Source: Candidatus Eremiobacterota bacterium
GTDB taxonomy: Bacteria; Vulcanimicrobiota; Vulcanimicrobiia; Vulcanimicrobiales; Vulcanimicrobiaceae
Length of the DNA stretch: 64,000 nucleotides
Direction: 5' to 3'
Assembly (NCBI GenBank): GCA_019240525.1
Contig: JAFAYE010000001.1
Span: 779,300-843,299, forward strand
Part shown: piece after piece, positions 26,626-35,061 of the stretch
How positions within the stretch are numbered: the stretch's first letter is position 1
Layout: the number at the start of each line of letters is the position of its first letter
Position numbers and translations under genes: made by a program
The notes under the pieces: generated by a model
Databases searched by the model: none
What the model saw: the letters and a program-made list of their open reading frames with translations, nothing else
Told to the model about the DNA's origin: nothing

Positions 26626-27528
26626 TTAGCGCCCTCGCGCCACGAGAAAGAGGGGTTGTCCGTACTCCACCGGCGACCCATCGGGGGTTTGCATCGAAAC
26701 CAGGCGCCCGGCACCCATGCTGTGCACCGGCGTGCGAATTCCCAACGCTTCGATGTAGCCGAGCTCGCGATCGGCATTGAAAATCTCGCCTTCGAGCGCA
26801 ACCGGGCGACTCAAATGAAAAATGCCGACGAGGTCGGCCTTGATCGTGTCGACGCGCGCAGCCGGCGTTTCCGTGCCGTATCCATGGTCGTTGCGCCCTG
26901 CAGCCGGCGCCATAGATCGAGAGTTCGCCGCGAGCTCGATCTCCTCATCGCCGCGAGCGATGCGCACGCGTATGGCATCGCTATCGTCGAGAAAGCGCGC
27001 GAGCGCACGGACGCGGTCGCCCGCGGAGAGCGGTCGTTCTTCGAGCATCGTCAGAGCGCTTTCGCGTTCCACTCGCACGACCCCCGCGAGTTCGGCGCGC
27101 GGCAGCGCGTCGCGCAGCGCGTCAAACCGACCGTCGATTTCACTCAATGGAACTAAGACGAAGGCACGATCGCGCAGATGCGGGTGCGGAACGTGCAGCT
27201 CGGGCGTTTCGATCGTCAGATCGCCGTAGAGCAGCAGATCGAGATCGATGACGCGCGGCCCCCACCGCTCGTTCGCCGTCCGTCCCATACGGGCTTCAAT
27301 TTGCTTGAGTTGCGGCAGCAATGCCTCGGGCGTGAGCGCTGTCTCCAATGCGATGACGGCATTGAGAAACCACGGCTGACCTCTTTTTCCCCAGGGCTGC
27401 GTTCGATACAGCGAGGAACGGCGCGCAATCGTTCCAAGCGAGCGAAGCGCGTCGACCGCGCGCTCGACGTTGGCGGCCCGATCGCCGAGATTCGTTCCAA
27501 TGCCGATGAACGCCACGGTTGGGGTCAC
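26626..27528 (-). CDS. folK: FolK (HPPK) fused to an AccB-like domain lacking the biotinyl lysine
   Basis: One 300-residue ORF. Residues 1-155 are 6-hydroxymethyl-7,8-dihydropterin pyrophosphokinase of folate synthesis: FIGIGTNLGD, YRTQPWG, WGPRVIDLDLLLYGD (catalytic Asp pair) and PHPHLRDRAFVLVPL. Residues 161-200 resemble the AccB N-terminal helix (VRALARFLDDSDAIRVRIARGDEEIEL) and 228-300 a biotinyl domain (LVGIF...LGYIEALGIRTPV...GSPVEYGQPLFLV). The biotin site EAMKM reads EALGI, with Gly263 in place of lysine, and the protruding thumb is about five residues short. GTG start overlaps folB as GTGA. It occupies the accB position before accC. Met161 could be an internal start, but no stop separates the halves. 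Confidence 0.85.
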   Translation of the reverse strand: MTPTVAFIGIGTNLGDRAANVERAVDALRSLGTIARRSSLYRTQPWGKRGQPWFLNAVIALETALTPEALLPQLKQIEARMGRTANERWGPRVIDLDLLLYGDLTIETPELHVPHPHLRDRAFVLVPLSEIDGRFDALRDALPRAELAGVVRVERESALTMLEERPLSAGDRVRALARFLDDSDAIRVRIARGDEEIELAANSRSMAPAAGRNDHGYGTETPAARVDTIKADLVGIFHLSRPVALEGEIFNADRELGYIEALGIRTPVHSMGAGRLVSMQTPDGSPVEYGQPLFLVARGR

Positions 27529-27890
27529 GAGGAAATGGCGTGAGGATTTGCCCTCGCCAGTGTCACGGCGGGCGTAGCGCCGTCGAGAATTCCCGGCTTG
27601 GAAAGCGTCACCTCGGCGCATACCACGCGACGATCGAAGAAAACGGCATCGAGAAGATCGGCGGCCAGCCGCTCGAGCAAAGCATACGACGTCATTGCAA
27701 CGACGCGCACGAGGCGCTCATGAAGCGCGGCGTAATCGATTGTTTGTGACAGATCGTCGCTCGCCTCGACGTCGCGCAAATCGATCTGTGCGGTCAGGTC
27801 GATCTCGATAAGCTGGCGACGGTCGCGCTCACCGGGATTGGCGCCGTGGCGCCCGTACGCGCGGACGCCGCGAAGACTTATCGCGTCCAA
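27525..27890 (-). CDS. folB: Dihydroneopterin aldolase
   Basis: 121-residue folate enzyme. Family features: AISLRGVRAYGRHGANPGERDRRQLIEIDL, ASDDLSQTIDYAALHERL, and a conserved glutamate/lysine region VTLSKPGILDGATPAVTL. Start is TTG at 27890, overlapping folP by 13 bases; the end overlaps folK by GTGA. Sits in a complete folC-folP-folB-folK cluster. Confidence 0.93.
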   Translation of the reverse strand: MDAISLRGVRAYGRHGANPGERDRRQLIEIDLTAQIDLRDVEASDDLSQTIDYAALHERLVRVVAMTSYALLERLAADLLDAVFFDRRVVCAEVTLSKPGILDGATPAVTLARANPHAISS

Positions 27891-28717
27891 TCCACCGGCC
27901 TCCAGTCGCGGACGACCGCGTCGGCGACCGCGACGACGTCGCGCGCCGCCTCAACGTCGTGGACGCGAACCATGTCGATGCCGGCTTTGACCGCGAGCGC
28001 CGTGGTTGCCGCCGTTCCATAGACCCGATGGCTTGGCTCGCGTCCGGTCAATTTGCCGAGCGTCGACTTCCGCGAAGCGCCGAGCATTGTCGGAAAGCCG
28101 AGTGCGACGATCCGCTCGAGCGCGCGCAGCACCTCGATATTTTGATCGGCCGTCTTGCCGAAACCAATACCCGGATCCAAGATGATCGCGTCGCGAGAAA
28201 GCCCGCGCGCCGTTGCGCGCGCGCCGCAGTCGTGGAGATATCGCAGCACGGAATCGACAACGGATCCATCATAATTCGTGTCCTCTCGATTGTGCATCGC
28301 CACGATGGGCATGCCGAACTCGGCAACGAGCTCCAAGAACTCGTCGCCCGCCCCCCACACCGAGTTGGCCATATCGGCGCCCGCTTCGAACGCCGCGCGC
28401 AGAACGGCGGGCTTGTACGTATCGATCGAAATCGCGACGTTCGGCAGTTGGCGGCGCAGCGATGAAATCACGGGGACGACACGCGCTATCTCCAGCGCTT
28501 CTTCGACCGGAACGTGCCCCGGTCGCGTAGATTCGCCGCCGATGTCGATGACGTCGGCGCCGCCGTTCCATTGCGCGATCGCGCGCCCCGTCGCGGCGCC
28601 TTGGTCTTCTACGCCGTCGCCGGAGAACGAGTCGCGGCTCACATTGACGATTCCCATCAGGTAGGTCTGGGCGCCCCACCGGAGGTGCGTTCCGCGGATT
28701 CGTAACGACCCGCTCAT
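27878..28717 (-). CDS. folP: Dihydropteroate synthase
   Basis: 279-residue TIM-barrel enzyme joining p-aminobenzoate to the pterin; the sulfonamide target. Signatures: LMGIVNVSRDSFSGDG (NVTPDSFSDGG loop, here with R), DIGGESTRPG, ILDPGIGFGKTADQN, GASRKSTLGKLTGR and the final RVHDVEAARD. ATG overlaps the folC stop as ATGA. Confidence 0.96.
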   Translation of the reverse strand: MSGSLRIRGTHLRWGAQTYLMGIVNVSRDSFSGDGVEDQGAATGRAIAQWNGGADVIDIGGESTRPGHVPVEEALEIARVVPVISSLRRQLPNVAISIDTYKPAVLRAAFEAGADMANSVWGAGDEFLELVAEFGMPIVAMHNREDTNYDGSVVDSVLRYLHDCGARATARGLSRDAIILDPGIGFGKTADQNIEVLRALERIVALGFPTMLGASRKSTLGKLTGREPSHRVYGTAATTALAVKAGIDMVRVHDVEAARDVVAVADAVVRDWRPVDWTR

Positions 28718-30033
28718 GCGGGCGTCGGAACGTACAATGCGCGCAAAGCCGCGACGACGAACGTCGAACCAGTCACGACGACGACGTCATCAATTTGAGC
28801 GCGGCGGCGAGCGACCATCAACGCCTCGACCGGATCGGTGATTGCGCGGCCCCAGGTTCCAAGCGATTCGGCGATGGCCGCGAGACGGGCCGGCGCAATT
28901 GCGCGCCGGCCAGCGACCGAAAACGACGTAAACGTAAATGTGGAAGGCACGTCGGCAAAAATTTGCAAAATCGTGCGCGCGTCTTTGCTTTCGCCGATAG
29001 CAACGACGTAGTGCACTCGCCGGCCGGCAAAACGCTCCCGCAAGGAGGCCACGAGCGATTCGGCCTTTTCTGCGTTGTGAGCGATGTCGAAGAGTATCGC
29101 AGGATTGCGCGATACGAGTTCCATTCGCCCGGCAATTTCTAAACTCTCAAAAGCGTTCGCCAGCGCTTGGAAGCTTGGCCGAAGGTCTGCGCTAAGCTGT
29201 TCCAACACCGCAATGGCGGTGGCGGCATTCGCACGGGCAAAGATTCCAAGCGCAGCCAGACGCAGTTGGAACGATCCGCGCGGGCCGGAGATCGCGAGCA
29301 TCTGTTGATGAGAGAGAGAACCCTCGAAGGTCACCCGCACGACATCCGCAACGCGGATTACCGGAGCGCCGACCTCCGCGGCGTGACCTTCGACAACCTC
29401 CCGCGCCGCCGGCGGCAGGTTTGCGAGAACGAGAGGGACCCCGCGCTTCGCGATTCCGGCTTTCTCGAACGCGATCTCTTCGATTGTAGTACCGAGCACC
29501 TCCATGTGGTCGTAGCCAACGGAGGTAATCGCCGCCACCAACGGCTCGACGACGTTCGTGCCATCGAGCCTTCCGCCAAGGCCAACCTCAATCACGGCGA
29601 CCTCGACGCGCTCTTGCGCGAAATAGAGAAACGTCAGGGCGAGCAACGTCTCGTAATACGTCGGTCGTCCGTGGCTTGCGGTCGTGGACTCGATCGCCGG
29701 CATCATCGCGCCGAGAATTTCCGCGAATCGATCGCGTGCAATCGGCCTGCCGTCGATTCGGGCCCGCTCGGTCATCGAACTCAGGTGCGGCTTGGTGTGC
29801 AGGCCGGTGCGACGCCCAGCCGCCTGCAGGGCGGCGGCGATCATCGTCGACGTTGAGCCTTTGCCGCTCGTCCCGCCAATGTGAATCGTCGCATACGATT
29901 TGTGCGGATCGCCGAGCTGACGGAGAAATTCGCGCATTCGGTCGAGTTTGTACGACGTACGGCGCGACAACGTTTCATCGATTGTTTCGAGCAGATACGC
30001 CTCCGCCTGCTCGTAGGTTGAGACCTCCCTCAT
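28714..30033 (-). CDS. folC: Dihydrofolate synthase / folylpolyglutamate synthase
   Basis: 439-residue Mur-ligase-like enzyme that adds glutamate to dihydropteroate and folates. ATP loop HIGGTSGKGSTSTMIAAAL, FTKPHLSSMTERARIDG, EVGLGGRLDGTNVV and ITSVGYDHMEVLG are canonical. ATG overlaps moaB by ATGA (30030-30033) and its end overlaps folP by ATGA, so moaB-folC-folP are tightly coupled. Confidence 0.95.
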   Translation of the reverse strand: MREVSTYEQAEAYLLETIDETLSRRTSYKLDRMREFLRQLGDPHKSYATIHIGGTSGKGSTSTMIAAALQAAGRRTGLHTKPHLSSMTERARIDGRPIARDRFAEILGAMMPAIESTTASHGRPTYYETLLALTFLYFAQERVEVAVIEVGLGGRLDGTNVVEPLVAAITSVGYDHMEVLGTTIEEIAFEKAGIAKRGVPLVLANLPPAAREVVEGHAAEVGAPVIRVADVVRVTFEGSLSHQQMLAISGPRGSFQLRLAALGIFARANAATAIAVLEQLSADLRPSFQALANAFESLEIAGRMELVSRNPAILFDIAHNAEKAESLVASLRERFAGRRVHYVVAIGESKDARTILQIFADVPSTFTFTSFSVAGRRAIAPARLAAIAESLGTWGRAITDPVEALMVARRRAQIDDVVVVTGSTFVVAALRALYVPTPA

Positions 30034-30524
30034 CCGTCCACGACGCGGTCCGCGAGGAGCTCGAGAGCATGCGGCAAGACCGAAAGCACGACGTCGAGGC
30101 TCTCTTCGACGGCTCGTGGGCTACCGGGCAGATTGATGATCAACATGCGGTCGCGAACTCCGGCAAGGGCCCGGGAGAGCATCGCGCTCTTCGTCTTCGT
30201 CATCGACGCGGCGCGAATGGCTTCCGCAATCCCGGGAACCTCGTAATCGATGACGGCTGCCGTCGCTTGCGGCGTGCGATCGCGCGGCGAGAGCCCGGTA
30301 CCCCCACTGGTGATCACCAAGTCGGCGCCGCGTGAATCGGCAAGATCGATGATTTCGGCTTGCAGAGCCGCGGGATCGTCGGGAATCACTCTCTCACGGA
30401 CGATCGAATAGGCCGACCCCAGTCGCTCCTTCATCGCTGGAATACATCGGTCGGCGCGTTCTCCCGAGGCGGCGCGATCGGAAAGCACGATCAGCGCGAC
30501 GCGAAACGCTAGCTTCTCGTCCAC
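30030..30524 (-). CDS. moaB: Molybdopterin adenylyltransferase-type protein (MoaB/Mog)
   Basis: 164-residue MogA/MoaB-fold protein of molybdenum cofactor synthesis, adenylylating molybdopterin. Motifs: LIVLSDRAASGERAD near the N-terminus, TSGGTGLSPRDRTPQAT, and NLPGSPRAVEESL. GTG start overlaps moaC by 16 bases. MoaB and MogA cannot be told apart by eye; the pairing with moaC favours MoaB. Confidence 0.9.
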   Translation of the reverse strand: MDEKLAFRVALIVLSDRAASGERADRCIPAMKERLGSAYSIVRERVIPDDPAALQAEIIDLADSRGADLVITSGGTGLSPRDRTPQATAAVIDYEVPGIAEAIRAASMTKTKSAMLSRALAGVRDRMLIINLPGSPRAVEESLDVVLSVLPHALELLADRVVDG

Positions 30525-30976
30525 GTTCCCGTCTTGCCGCCGCTCTTGCGCATGAGCCGCACGGATTCGATCTCAATGCCTTTATCGAGCGCCTTGGCCA
30601 TGTCGTAAATCGTAAGCGCGGCGATGCACGCTGCCACCATTGCTTCCATCTCAACGCCGGTGGCAGCGGTCGTTCGAGCCTCGGCTTCCACGCACAGCAC
30701 GTCGCCGCGCCAATCAAAACGCACGTCGACCTTGCTAAGCGGCAGCGGATGCGCGAGCGGAATGAGCGCCGAGGTTTGCTTCGCGGCCATGATGCCGGCA
30801 ATCTGCGCGGCGACAAACGCATCGCCTTTTGGAAGTGTGGCCTCCTCCAGCGCCGCGCGCGCCGCCGGTTTCATTCGAACCAGCGCTTGCGCACAAGCGC
30901 TGCGATCGCTGACGGGCTTCGCCGACACGTCGACCATCGCAAGGCTGCCGTCGCGCGCGATATGCGACGGTCTCAC
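30509..30976 (-). CDS. moaC: Cyclic pyranopterin monophosphate synthase
   Basis: 155-residue MoaC, making cPMP from the MoaA product. Conserved MVDVSAKPVSDR, IAGIMAAKQTSALIPLAHPLPLSKVDV, TGVEMEAMVAACIAALTIYDMAKALDKG and RKSGGKTGTW (catalytic lysines). GTG at 30976 overlaps the small membrane protein stop as GTGA; upstream in-frame sequence is shadow. No moaA is visible in the window. Confidence 0.95.
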   Translation of the reverse strand: MRPSHIARDGSLAMVDVSAKPVSDRSACAQALVRMKPAARAALEEATLPKGDAFVAAQIAGIMAAKQTSALIPLAHPLPLSKVDVRFDWRGDVLCVEAEARTTAATGVEMEAMVAACIAALTIYDMAKALDKGIEIESVRLMRKSGGKTGTWTRS

Positions 30977-31170
30977 ATCGTGCGCGCGGGCGAGCCTTGA
31001 AACCGGGCCCAAATGAGGCAGAGTAAGGCCAGTACCCAACAAACGACTAAGTGCGTGATGTGGTGGGCGTGCGCGGGCCCCGACTCGGTGAAGAAATTGA
31101 CTTTGCCCATGCCGTAGAGAATACCCAAAAGAAAGAACGCGACGGCGAGGACGATGGCGATGGCTCTCAC
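30973..31170 (-). CDS. Small two-helix membrane protein with His-rich loop
   Basis: 65 residues, two predicted membrane helices (about 2-22 and 40-57) joined by a loop with a histidine cluster (HAHHITH, 35-40 region). No family recognised. Its reality is supported by GTGA overlaps at both ends: with uppP upstream (31167-31170) and moaC downstream (30973-30976), so it is squeezed exactly between two known genes. Could assist uppP or bind metal; no evidence for either. Confidence 0.7.
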   Translation of the reverse strand: MRAIAIVLAVAFFLLGILYGMGKVNFFTESGPAHAHHITHLVVCWVLALLCLIWARFQGSPARTM

Positions 31171-32027
31171 GAAATGGCTCCCCTCTGCGCAAGCACGAAA
31201 CAGATTGCTCCGACGACGACGCAATACCAGCCGAACGGCCGCAAATCGTTCGAGCGAAAGTAGCGTGTCAAGAAGGCTACGGATAGATATGCGGCAAGAC
31301 CCGCCGCAATTCCGCCGCAAATCGCTTCGAGCAATACTAAATGCGCGTCCGGCACAAAGAGCTTGGGGATCTCGAGAAGCGCCGCGGCGAGAATAACCGG
31401 TGTCGCCAGCAGGAACGAGAAACGCGCAGCATCTTCGTGGTCGAGGTCGCAGAGCAATCCGGCAACCATCGAAACTCCAGAGCGCGAAATGCCGGGAAGT
31501 AAGGCGCATGCCTGGGCGACGCCGATCGTGAGGCTTGCCGGATAGCTCAACCGCTCGATCGGTTTGCCGTCCTTGCCGCCACCTCTGAGTTGACGGCGGC
31601 GGAGCGCCTCGCCGGCGAACATCAGCAGACCATTTGCGAGCAGAAAAAGCGCCGCGGGCGACGGCGACCCAAAGAGCCGGCGGACGGGGCCTTCGAAGAT
31701 CAGACCGAGGATGCCCACGGGAACCGTGGCCACGACGAGACGCCAGCCGATTCGTTCTTGCGCGTCGTCGCTCAATCGGCCGCGCACGATGCTGGCGACG
31801 AGCGCGCGAACGATCGCCGACCATTCCTTGCGATAGAAGAGAATCAGCGCGAGCGCGGTACCGAGATGCAACACCACGACAAAGGCGAGGAAAGACGCCG
31901 TCGAGCGATTGACATTCTGCCAGTGGAGCAACGCCGGAATCAAAATCGTATGACCCAGACTCGAGATCGGAAAGAGCTCGCTGACGCCTTGCAAGAGTGC
32001 GAGCGCGATTGCCTGAGCGAACGTCAC
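31167..32027 (-). CDS. uppP: Undecaprenyl-diphosphatase (BacA type)
   Basis: 286-residue polytopic membrane enzyme recycling the undecaprenyl carrier of cell-wall synthesis; overexpression gives bacitracin resistance. Both family motifs are present: GVSELFPISSLGH (usually LTEFLPISSSGH, so one Ser is Leu) and LLPGISRSGVSMVAGL. About eight membrane segments. GTG start. 16 bp after the TonB-like gene. Confidence 0.94.
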   Translation of the reverse strand: MTFAQAIALALLQGVSELFPISSLGHTILIPALLHWQNVNRSTASFLAFVVVLHLGTALALILFYRKEWSAIVRALVASIVRGRLSDDAQERIGWRLVVATVPVGILGLIFEGPVRRLFGSPSPAALFLLANGLLMFAGEALRRRQLRGGGKDGKPIERLSYPASLTIGVAQACALLPGISRSGVSMVAGLLCDLDHEDAARFSFLLATPVILAAALLEIPKLFVPDAHLVLLEAICGGIAAGLAAYLSVAFLTRYFRSNDLRPFGWYCVVVGAICFVLAQRGAIS

Positions 32028-32043
32028 GAGTTACGGCGTTCGC

Positions 32044-32661
32044 TTACCATGCGACGAACTTCGTACTGAACGTATAGGCGCTCGTCACCGGCTTACAGTC
32101 GCGAAGTGCCGGCGAGTATCGCGCGTCGCGGGCCATGGAAACGGCGACCAAATCCAGCGACGAGTTACCGCTGCTTTGGGTCACGCTGGCCGCGGTTACC
32201 TGACCCTGTGCGTCGAGTTGAACGCCAACCAACGTTGTGCCGCTGGTGCCCGACGCGCGTGCTTGCGTAGCGATGTCCGGTGGTTGGGGCTCGGCAATTA
32301 CCGCCGCCGGGGCGTTCGCCTGCACGCAGGCCGTACCGGCCGTGGCGGTGGGCTGGGCGGTCGCCGCAACGGCAACCGGCGTCGGCGCGGGCGTTCCGCC
32401 TCCCGCGATGCTGCCGGGTCCGGGAGCGCGGCGTGTCGGCGGAGCGGAACTCGGCGTTCGCGGAGCGCGGCGTACGGGATGCGGCGGTGGTGGTGTCGGC
32501 ACTTTCGTCACCGCGATTGTGGCCGGCCGATGTTCGATCGAGACGACTTCAGCTTGATTTTCGAGTGTCGGCGCGGCTGGACGCATGACCAGCGCGACGA
32601 CGACGTGCACGAGTAACGAGAGCGCAAAGGCCAGCAGGAGCAGACGCTGAGCGCGCTTCAT
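32044..32661 (-). CDS. TonB-family protein (second copy)
   Basis: 205 residues: N-terminal anchor (about 6-26, LLLLAFALSLLVHVVVALVM, with the conserved His), Pro-rich linker, then a TonB C-terminal domain (LVGVQLDAQGQVTAASVTQSSGNSSLDLVAVSMARDARYSPAL). Links the ExbB/ExbD motor to an outer-membrane partner. It is 21 bp after a longer TonB-like gene; the two C-terminal domains share the pattern but the linkers differ. No receptor gene is near. Confidence 0.82.
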   Translation of the reverse strand: MKRAQRLLLLAFALSLLVHVVVALVMRPAAPTLENQAEVVSIEHRPATIAVTKVPTPPPPHPVRRAPRTPSSAPPTRRAPGPGSIAGGGTPAPTPVAVAATAQPTATAGTACVQANAPAAVIAEPQPPDIATQARASGTSGTTLVGVQLDAQGQVTAASVTQSSGNSSLDLVAVSMARDARYSPALRDCKPVTSAYTFSTKFVAW

Positions 32662-32682
32662 CGGCCATGGCGCGCGAGGTGA

Positions 32683-33405
32683 CTAGTCGGGTTGGAAATC
32701 GGCGCGGAAGAGGTAGTCGCCCGTCGTGGGCTGGCAGTCGACGAGCTTGGGCGAATAACTCGACTGGCGAGCGGCGCGGAGCGCCGCCTGATCGATCGCC
32801 ATATTGCTCGAGCTCTTGTAGACCTTCGCACCAACCAGGTTTCCGCTGGGTCCAACGGTCACTTCGACTTCAACGGTAACGGCGCCGAGTCCGAGATCGC
32901 GCGCCGATTCCGGATAATCGGGCTGCACTGGGCTGGTCACGCTCGCTTCGACGTTCGGATTGGCACATGCCGGCTTCGGCGTGCCTACCGTTGCGGCCGG
33001 CGCGGGCGTGCCGTTGCTTTGACCTTGTGGTACGCCGTTCTCATTGCCGCTGACCGGCTGGGCGACGGAGTTTTCGACTGAACCGCTCCTGCTGCTGCTG
33101 TGTTGCGTCACGAGGTTGACTTTCAGCTTGGGCTGTTCCACCTGCTGTTGTTTCGGCGGCGGCGTTGCCTGCGGCGGCGGGGTCGGCGTCGGCGGCGGGG
33201 TCGGCGTGGGCGGTGGCGGCGTGTGGACGATCGTCTTCATCTTGCGAACCGTCACCTGCTCGACTTGCTGCTCCTCGCTGTGCTTATTGAAGTTGGGCAG
33301 CACCGAGCCGATGGCGAGATGCACGACGATCGAAATTAGGAACGCTACGGCCAGAAAGCTTCGGAGCCGTTCGCCCGTGGTGATGTAGCCGCCGCGTTTG
33401 GCCAT
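32683..33405 (-). CDS. tonB: TonB-family energy transducer
   Basis: 240 residues. Cytoplasmic basic tip, membrane anchor (about 12-34, SFLAVAFLISIVVHLAIGSVL with His), proline-rich spacer (PPPPTPTPPPTPTPPP region) and C-terminal TonB domain (VQPDYPESARDLGLGAVTVEVEVTVGPSGNLVGAKVYKSS...AALRAARQSSYSP). ATG at 33405, 3 bp after the second exbD. Operates with the adjacent ExbB/ExbD proteins. Confidence 0.88.
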   Translation of the reverse strand: MAKRGGYITTGERLRSFLAVAFLISIVVHLAIGSVLPNFNKHSEEQQVEQVTVRKMKTIVHTPPPPTPTPPPTPTPPPQATPPPKQQQVEQPKLKVNLVTQHSSSRSGSVENSVAQPVSGNENGVPQGQSNGTPAPAATVGTPKPACANPNVEASVTSPVQPDYPESARDLGLGAVTVEVEVTVGPSGNLVGAKVYKSSSNMAIDQAALRAARQSSYSPKLVDCQPTTGDYLFRADFQPD

Positions 33406-33408
33406 ACG

Positions 33409-33834
33409 CTACTGCGTCACTCCCTGGGGCGAGCCTTGCACGTGGTTGGCCAGGCCAAAATCCGTGAGATCTTCCGATTTGGCGGCATCCATCACTTGCA
33501 GGATGGTGCCATAGCTCGCGTGGGGATCGGCCTTGATGATAACGCTTTTGAAGCGATGGTCGGTCGCATCTTGGAGCTGGCTGAAGGCCGCCTTCGCATC
33601 GGCGATCGTAACTTGGTTCGAGCCGATTTGGATGTGGTCGTGCTCGTCGATCATGACGACGATCTGCGAAGGCTGCACTTTTTCTTTGTTGTAGGCGTCG
33701 GGCAGCTTCGGCTCTTTGGTGACCGATGCCAAAATGATGAAGATGATCAACAGTACCAGCAGCACGTCGGTGAACGGCGTGATGTTGATCGTTGACATTA
33801 CTTCATCTTCACCTTGCCCGGTGGAAACGGCCAC
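33409..33834 (-). CDS. exbD: ExbD/TolR biopolymer transport protein (second copy)
   Basis: 141 residues with one membrane helix (about 17-39: INITPFTDVLLVLLIIFIILA, containing the proton-carrying Asp) and a periplasmic ExbD domain ending in VMDAAKSEDLTDFGLAN. The start may be GTG 33834 or the ATG 12 codons in. It shares the transmembrane segment almost exactly with the neighbouring exbD, including a 28-base identical DNA stretch. Confidence 0.9.
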   Translation of the reverse strand: MAVSTGQGEDEVMSTINITPFTDVLLVLLIIFIILASVTKEPKLPDAYNKEKVQPSQIVVMIDEHDHIQIGSNQVTIADAKAAFSQLQDATDHRFKSVIIKADPHASYGTILQVMDAAKSEDLTDFGLANHVQGSPQGVTQ

Positions 33835-34216
33835 GTCTTCTGCCCCCTTTTACGAAGTTACGAAGCCGACGTCTTCGAGGCCGGCGTTCTTGGAAGCATC
33901 CAAAATGCGAATGATGACTCCATACGGCGCTTTGGCGTCGGCGACGATCGCGACGTGGTGCCGCGGCTTCTTTCTCGACGCATCGTACATCACGCGGTAG
34001 ATGCCGGACTCGTCGGTCTTCACGCCGTCGACGAAGATAATGCCCTTATTGTTGACGTCGACTTCGATGTCGTTCTTATTCTTGTTCTGAGTCGCCGAGT
34101 TGGGATTCTTGTTGGGCAGCTCTTTTTCGAAGCCCGGCGGTGCGACGAGGGCGGCGAGAATCATGAAGATGATGAGCAAGACCAGCAACACGTCGGTGAA
34201 CGGCGTGATGTTGATC
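33763..34216 (-). repeat. 28-base identical segment shared by the two exbD genes
   Basis: Positions 33763-33790 and 34189-34216 are identical and flanked by further similarity, encoding the N-terminal INITPFTDVLLV stretch of both ExbD copies. Reflects paralogy with strong constraint or recent conversion. Confidence 0.7.
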
Positions 34217-34260
34217 TCGGCCATGACCTCCTGGTCTTGCTGCGACGATAAGAGGCTCAC
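33850..34260 (-). CDS. exbD: ExbD/TolR biopolymer transport protein (first copy)
   Basis: 136 residues; one membrane helix with INITPFTDVLLVLLIIFMILA and periplasmic domain (IFVDGVKTDESGIYRVMYDASRKKPRHHVAIVADAKAPYG...FVTS). Asn-rich insert (NKNPNSATQNKNKND) follows the helix, absent from its neighbour. Located 14 bp after exbB. Confidence 0.92.
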   Translation of the reverse strand: MSLLSSQQDQEVMAEINITPFTDVLLVLLIIFMILAALVAPPGFEKELPNKNPNSATQNKNKNDIEVDVNNKGIIFVDGVKTDESGIYRVMYDASRKKPRHHVAIVADAKAPYGVIIRILDASKNAGLEDVGFVTS

Positions 34261-34274
34261 GCTCGTCCTCTAGC

Positions 34275-34946
34275 TTACTTCGCAGTCGCTCTCGTCGGCT
34301 GATAGAGCTCCGTCGGGATCGGCGCGCCGGTGTTGTGGAAGTGGAGCATCTCCGCGAGCTGGTTGGCGGCGACGATCATTTCCTGATTGTAATTCTTGAT
34401 GCGCGACTTGAAGAAGTTGAAGAACACGACGGCGATGACGGCGATGATCAGCCCGGTGGCCGTCGTAATCAGCGCCTCGGAGACGCCCGCGGCAACGACG
34501 GCCGGCGTCGAGTTGCCCTTGAGCGCAATATCTTGGAAAGCGCGGATGATGCCGAGCACCGTACCGAAAAGGCCGACGAACGGCGCGATGACCGCAATCG
34601 TTCCGATGATGGCCAGGTTGCGCTCGAGCGAGTTCAGGTGCTCCATGAGCGCGATCGAGAGCGCGTCGGTGATATCGGCCCGGTTCTTCTCGCCACGCCG
34701 AAGCCCGAACTCAAGGATGCGCGGGAGCATGCCGCGGTGCTTCCTACAGAGGTCGATCGCCCCTTCGAGGTCATCGGCCGAGACTTTCGTTCCGATCTGT
34801 CGCAGCAGACCCTTGGTGTCGCCGTGCTGCATTTGGAAGAAAACCAGCCGTTCGATAACGACGGCTAAACCGACGATCGAGATGAGCAGGAGCAGCCACA
34901 TATCCCAGCCGCCCTGCCGCATGAGATCCATAAATCCAGAGAACAC
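34275..34946 (-). CDS. exbB: ExbB/TolQ proton channel protein
   Basis: 223 residues of the MotA/TolQ/ExbB family, three membrane helices: about 14-35, 110-135 and 150-178, with the cytoplasmic loop between the first two. TIAVIAPFVGLFGTVLGIIRAF and VSEALITTATGLIIAVIAVVFFNFF are the channel-forming signatures. GTG start with GGAGG about 13 bases upstream; a later ATG is possible. Drives TonB/TolA-type proteins with the proton gradient. Confidence 0.93.
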   Translation of the reverse strand: MFSGFMDLMRQGGWDMWLLLLISIVGLAVVIERLVFFQMQHGDTKGLLRQIGTKVSADDLEGAIDLCRKHRGMLPRILEFGLRRGEKNRADITDALSIALMEHLNSLERNLAIIGTIAVIAPFVGLFGTVLGIIRAFQDIALKGNSTPAVVAAGVSEALITTATGLIIAVIAVVFFNFFKSRIKNYNQEMIVAANQLAEMLHFHNTGAPIPTELYQPTRATAK

Positions 34947-34991
34947 AGTGTTTTACAAACCTCCAACTCTAACGATGCGCAGCGACCCCTG

Positions 34992-35006
34992 CGCCCTGTG
35001 AGGGCG
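34992..35006. repeat. Short inverted repeat between the TPR gene and exbB
   Basis: CGCCCT (34992-34997) and AGGGCG (35001-35006) with a 3-base loop. It is the only structure in the 115-bp gap 34947-35061, the largest gap in the exbB-to-recN run. No T-tract on either strand, so at most a weak transcript-shaping hairpin. Confidence 0.35.
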
Positions 35007-35061
35007 AGCCATTGGCCTACCTTTGTCTAAAGTCCTGGTAAGATTAGCTGCCGCCTTTTGA

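Noticed and set aside
26625-26801. accC start at 26801 or at the ATG about 26 codons upstream of 26624
   Set aside because: The extra residues are out-of-frame accB-like sequence and do not match the AccC family N-terminus.
34992-35006. Intrinsic terminator after the TPR gene
   Set aside because: Six-base stem with no T-run on either strand.
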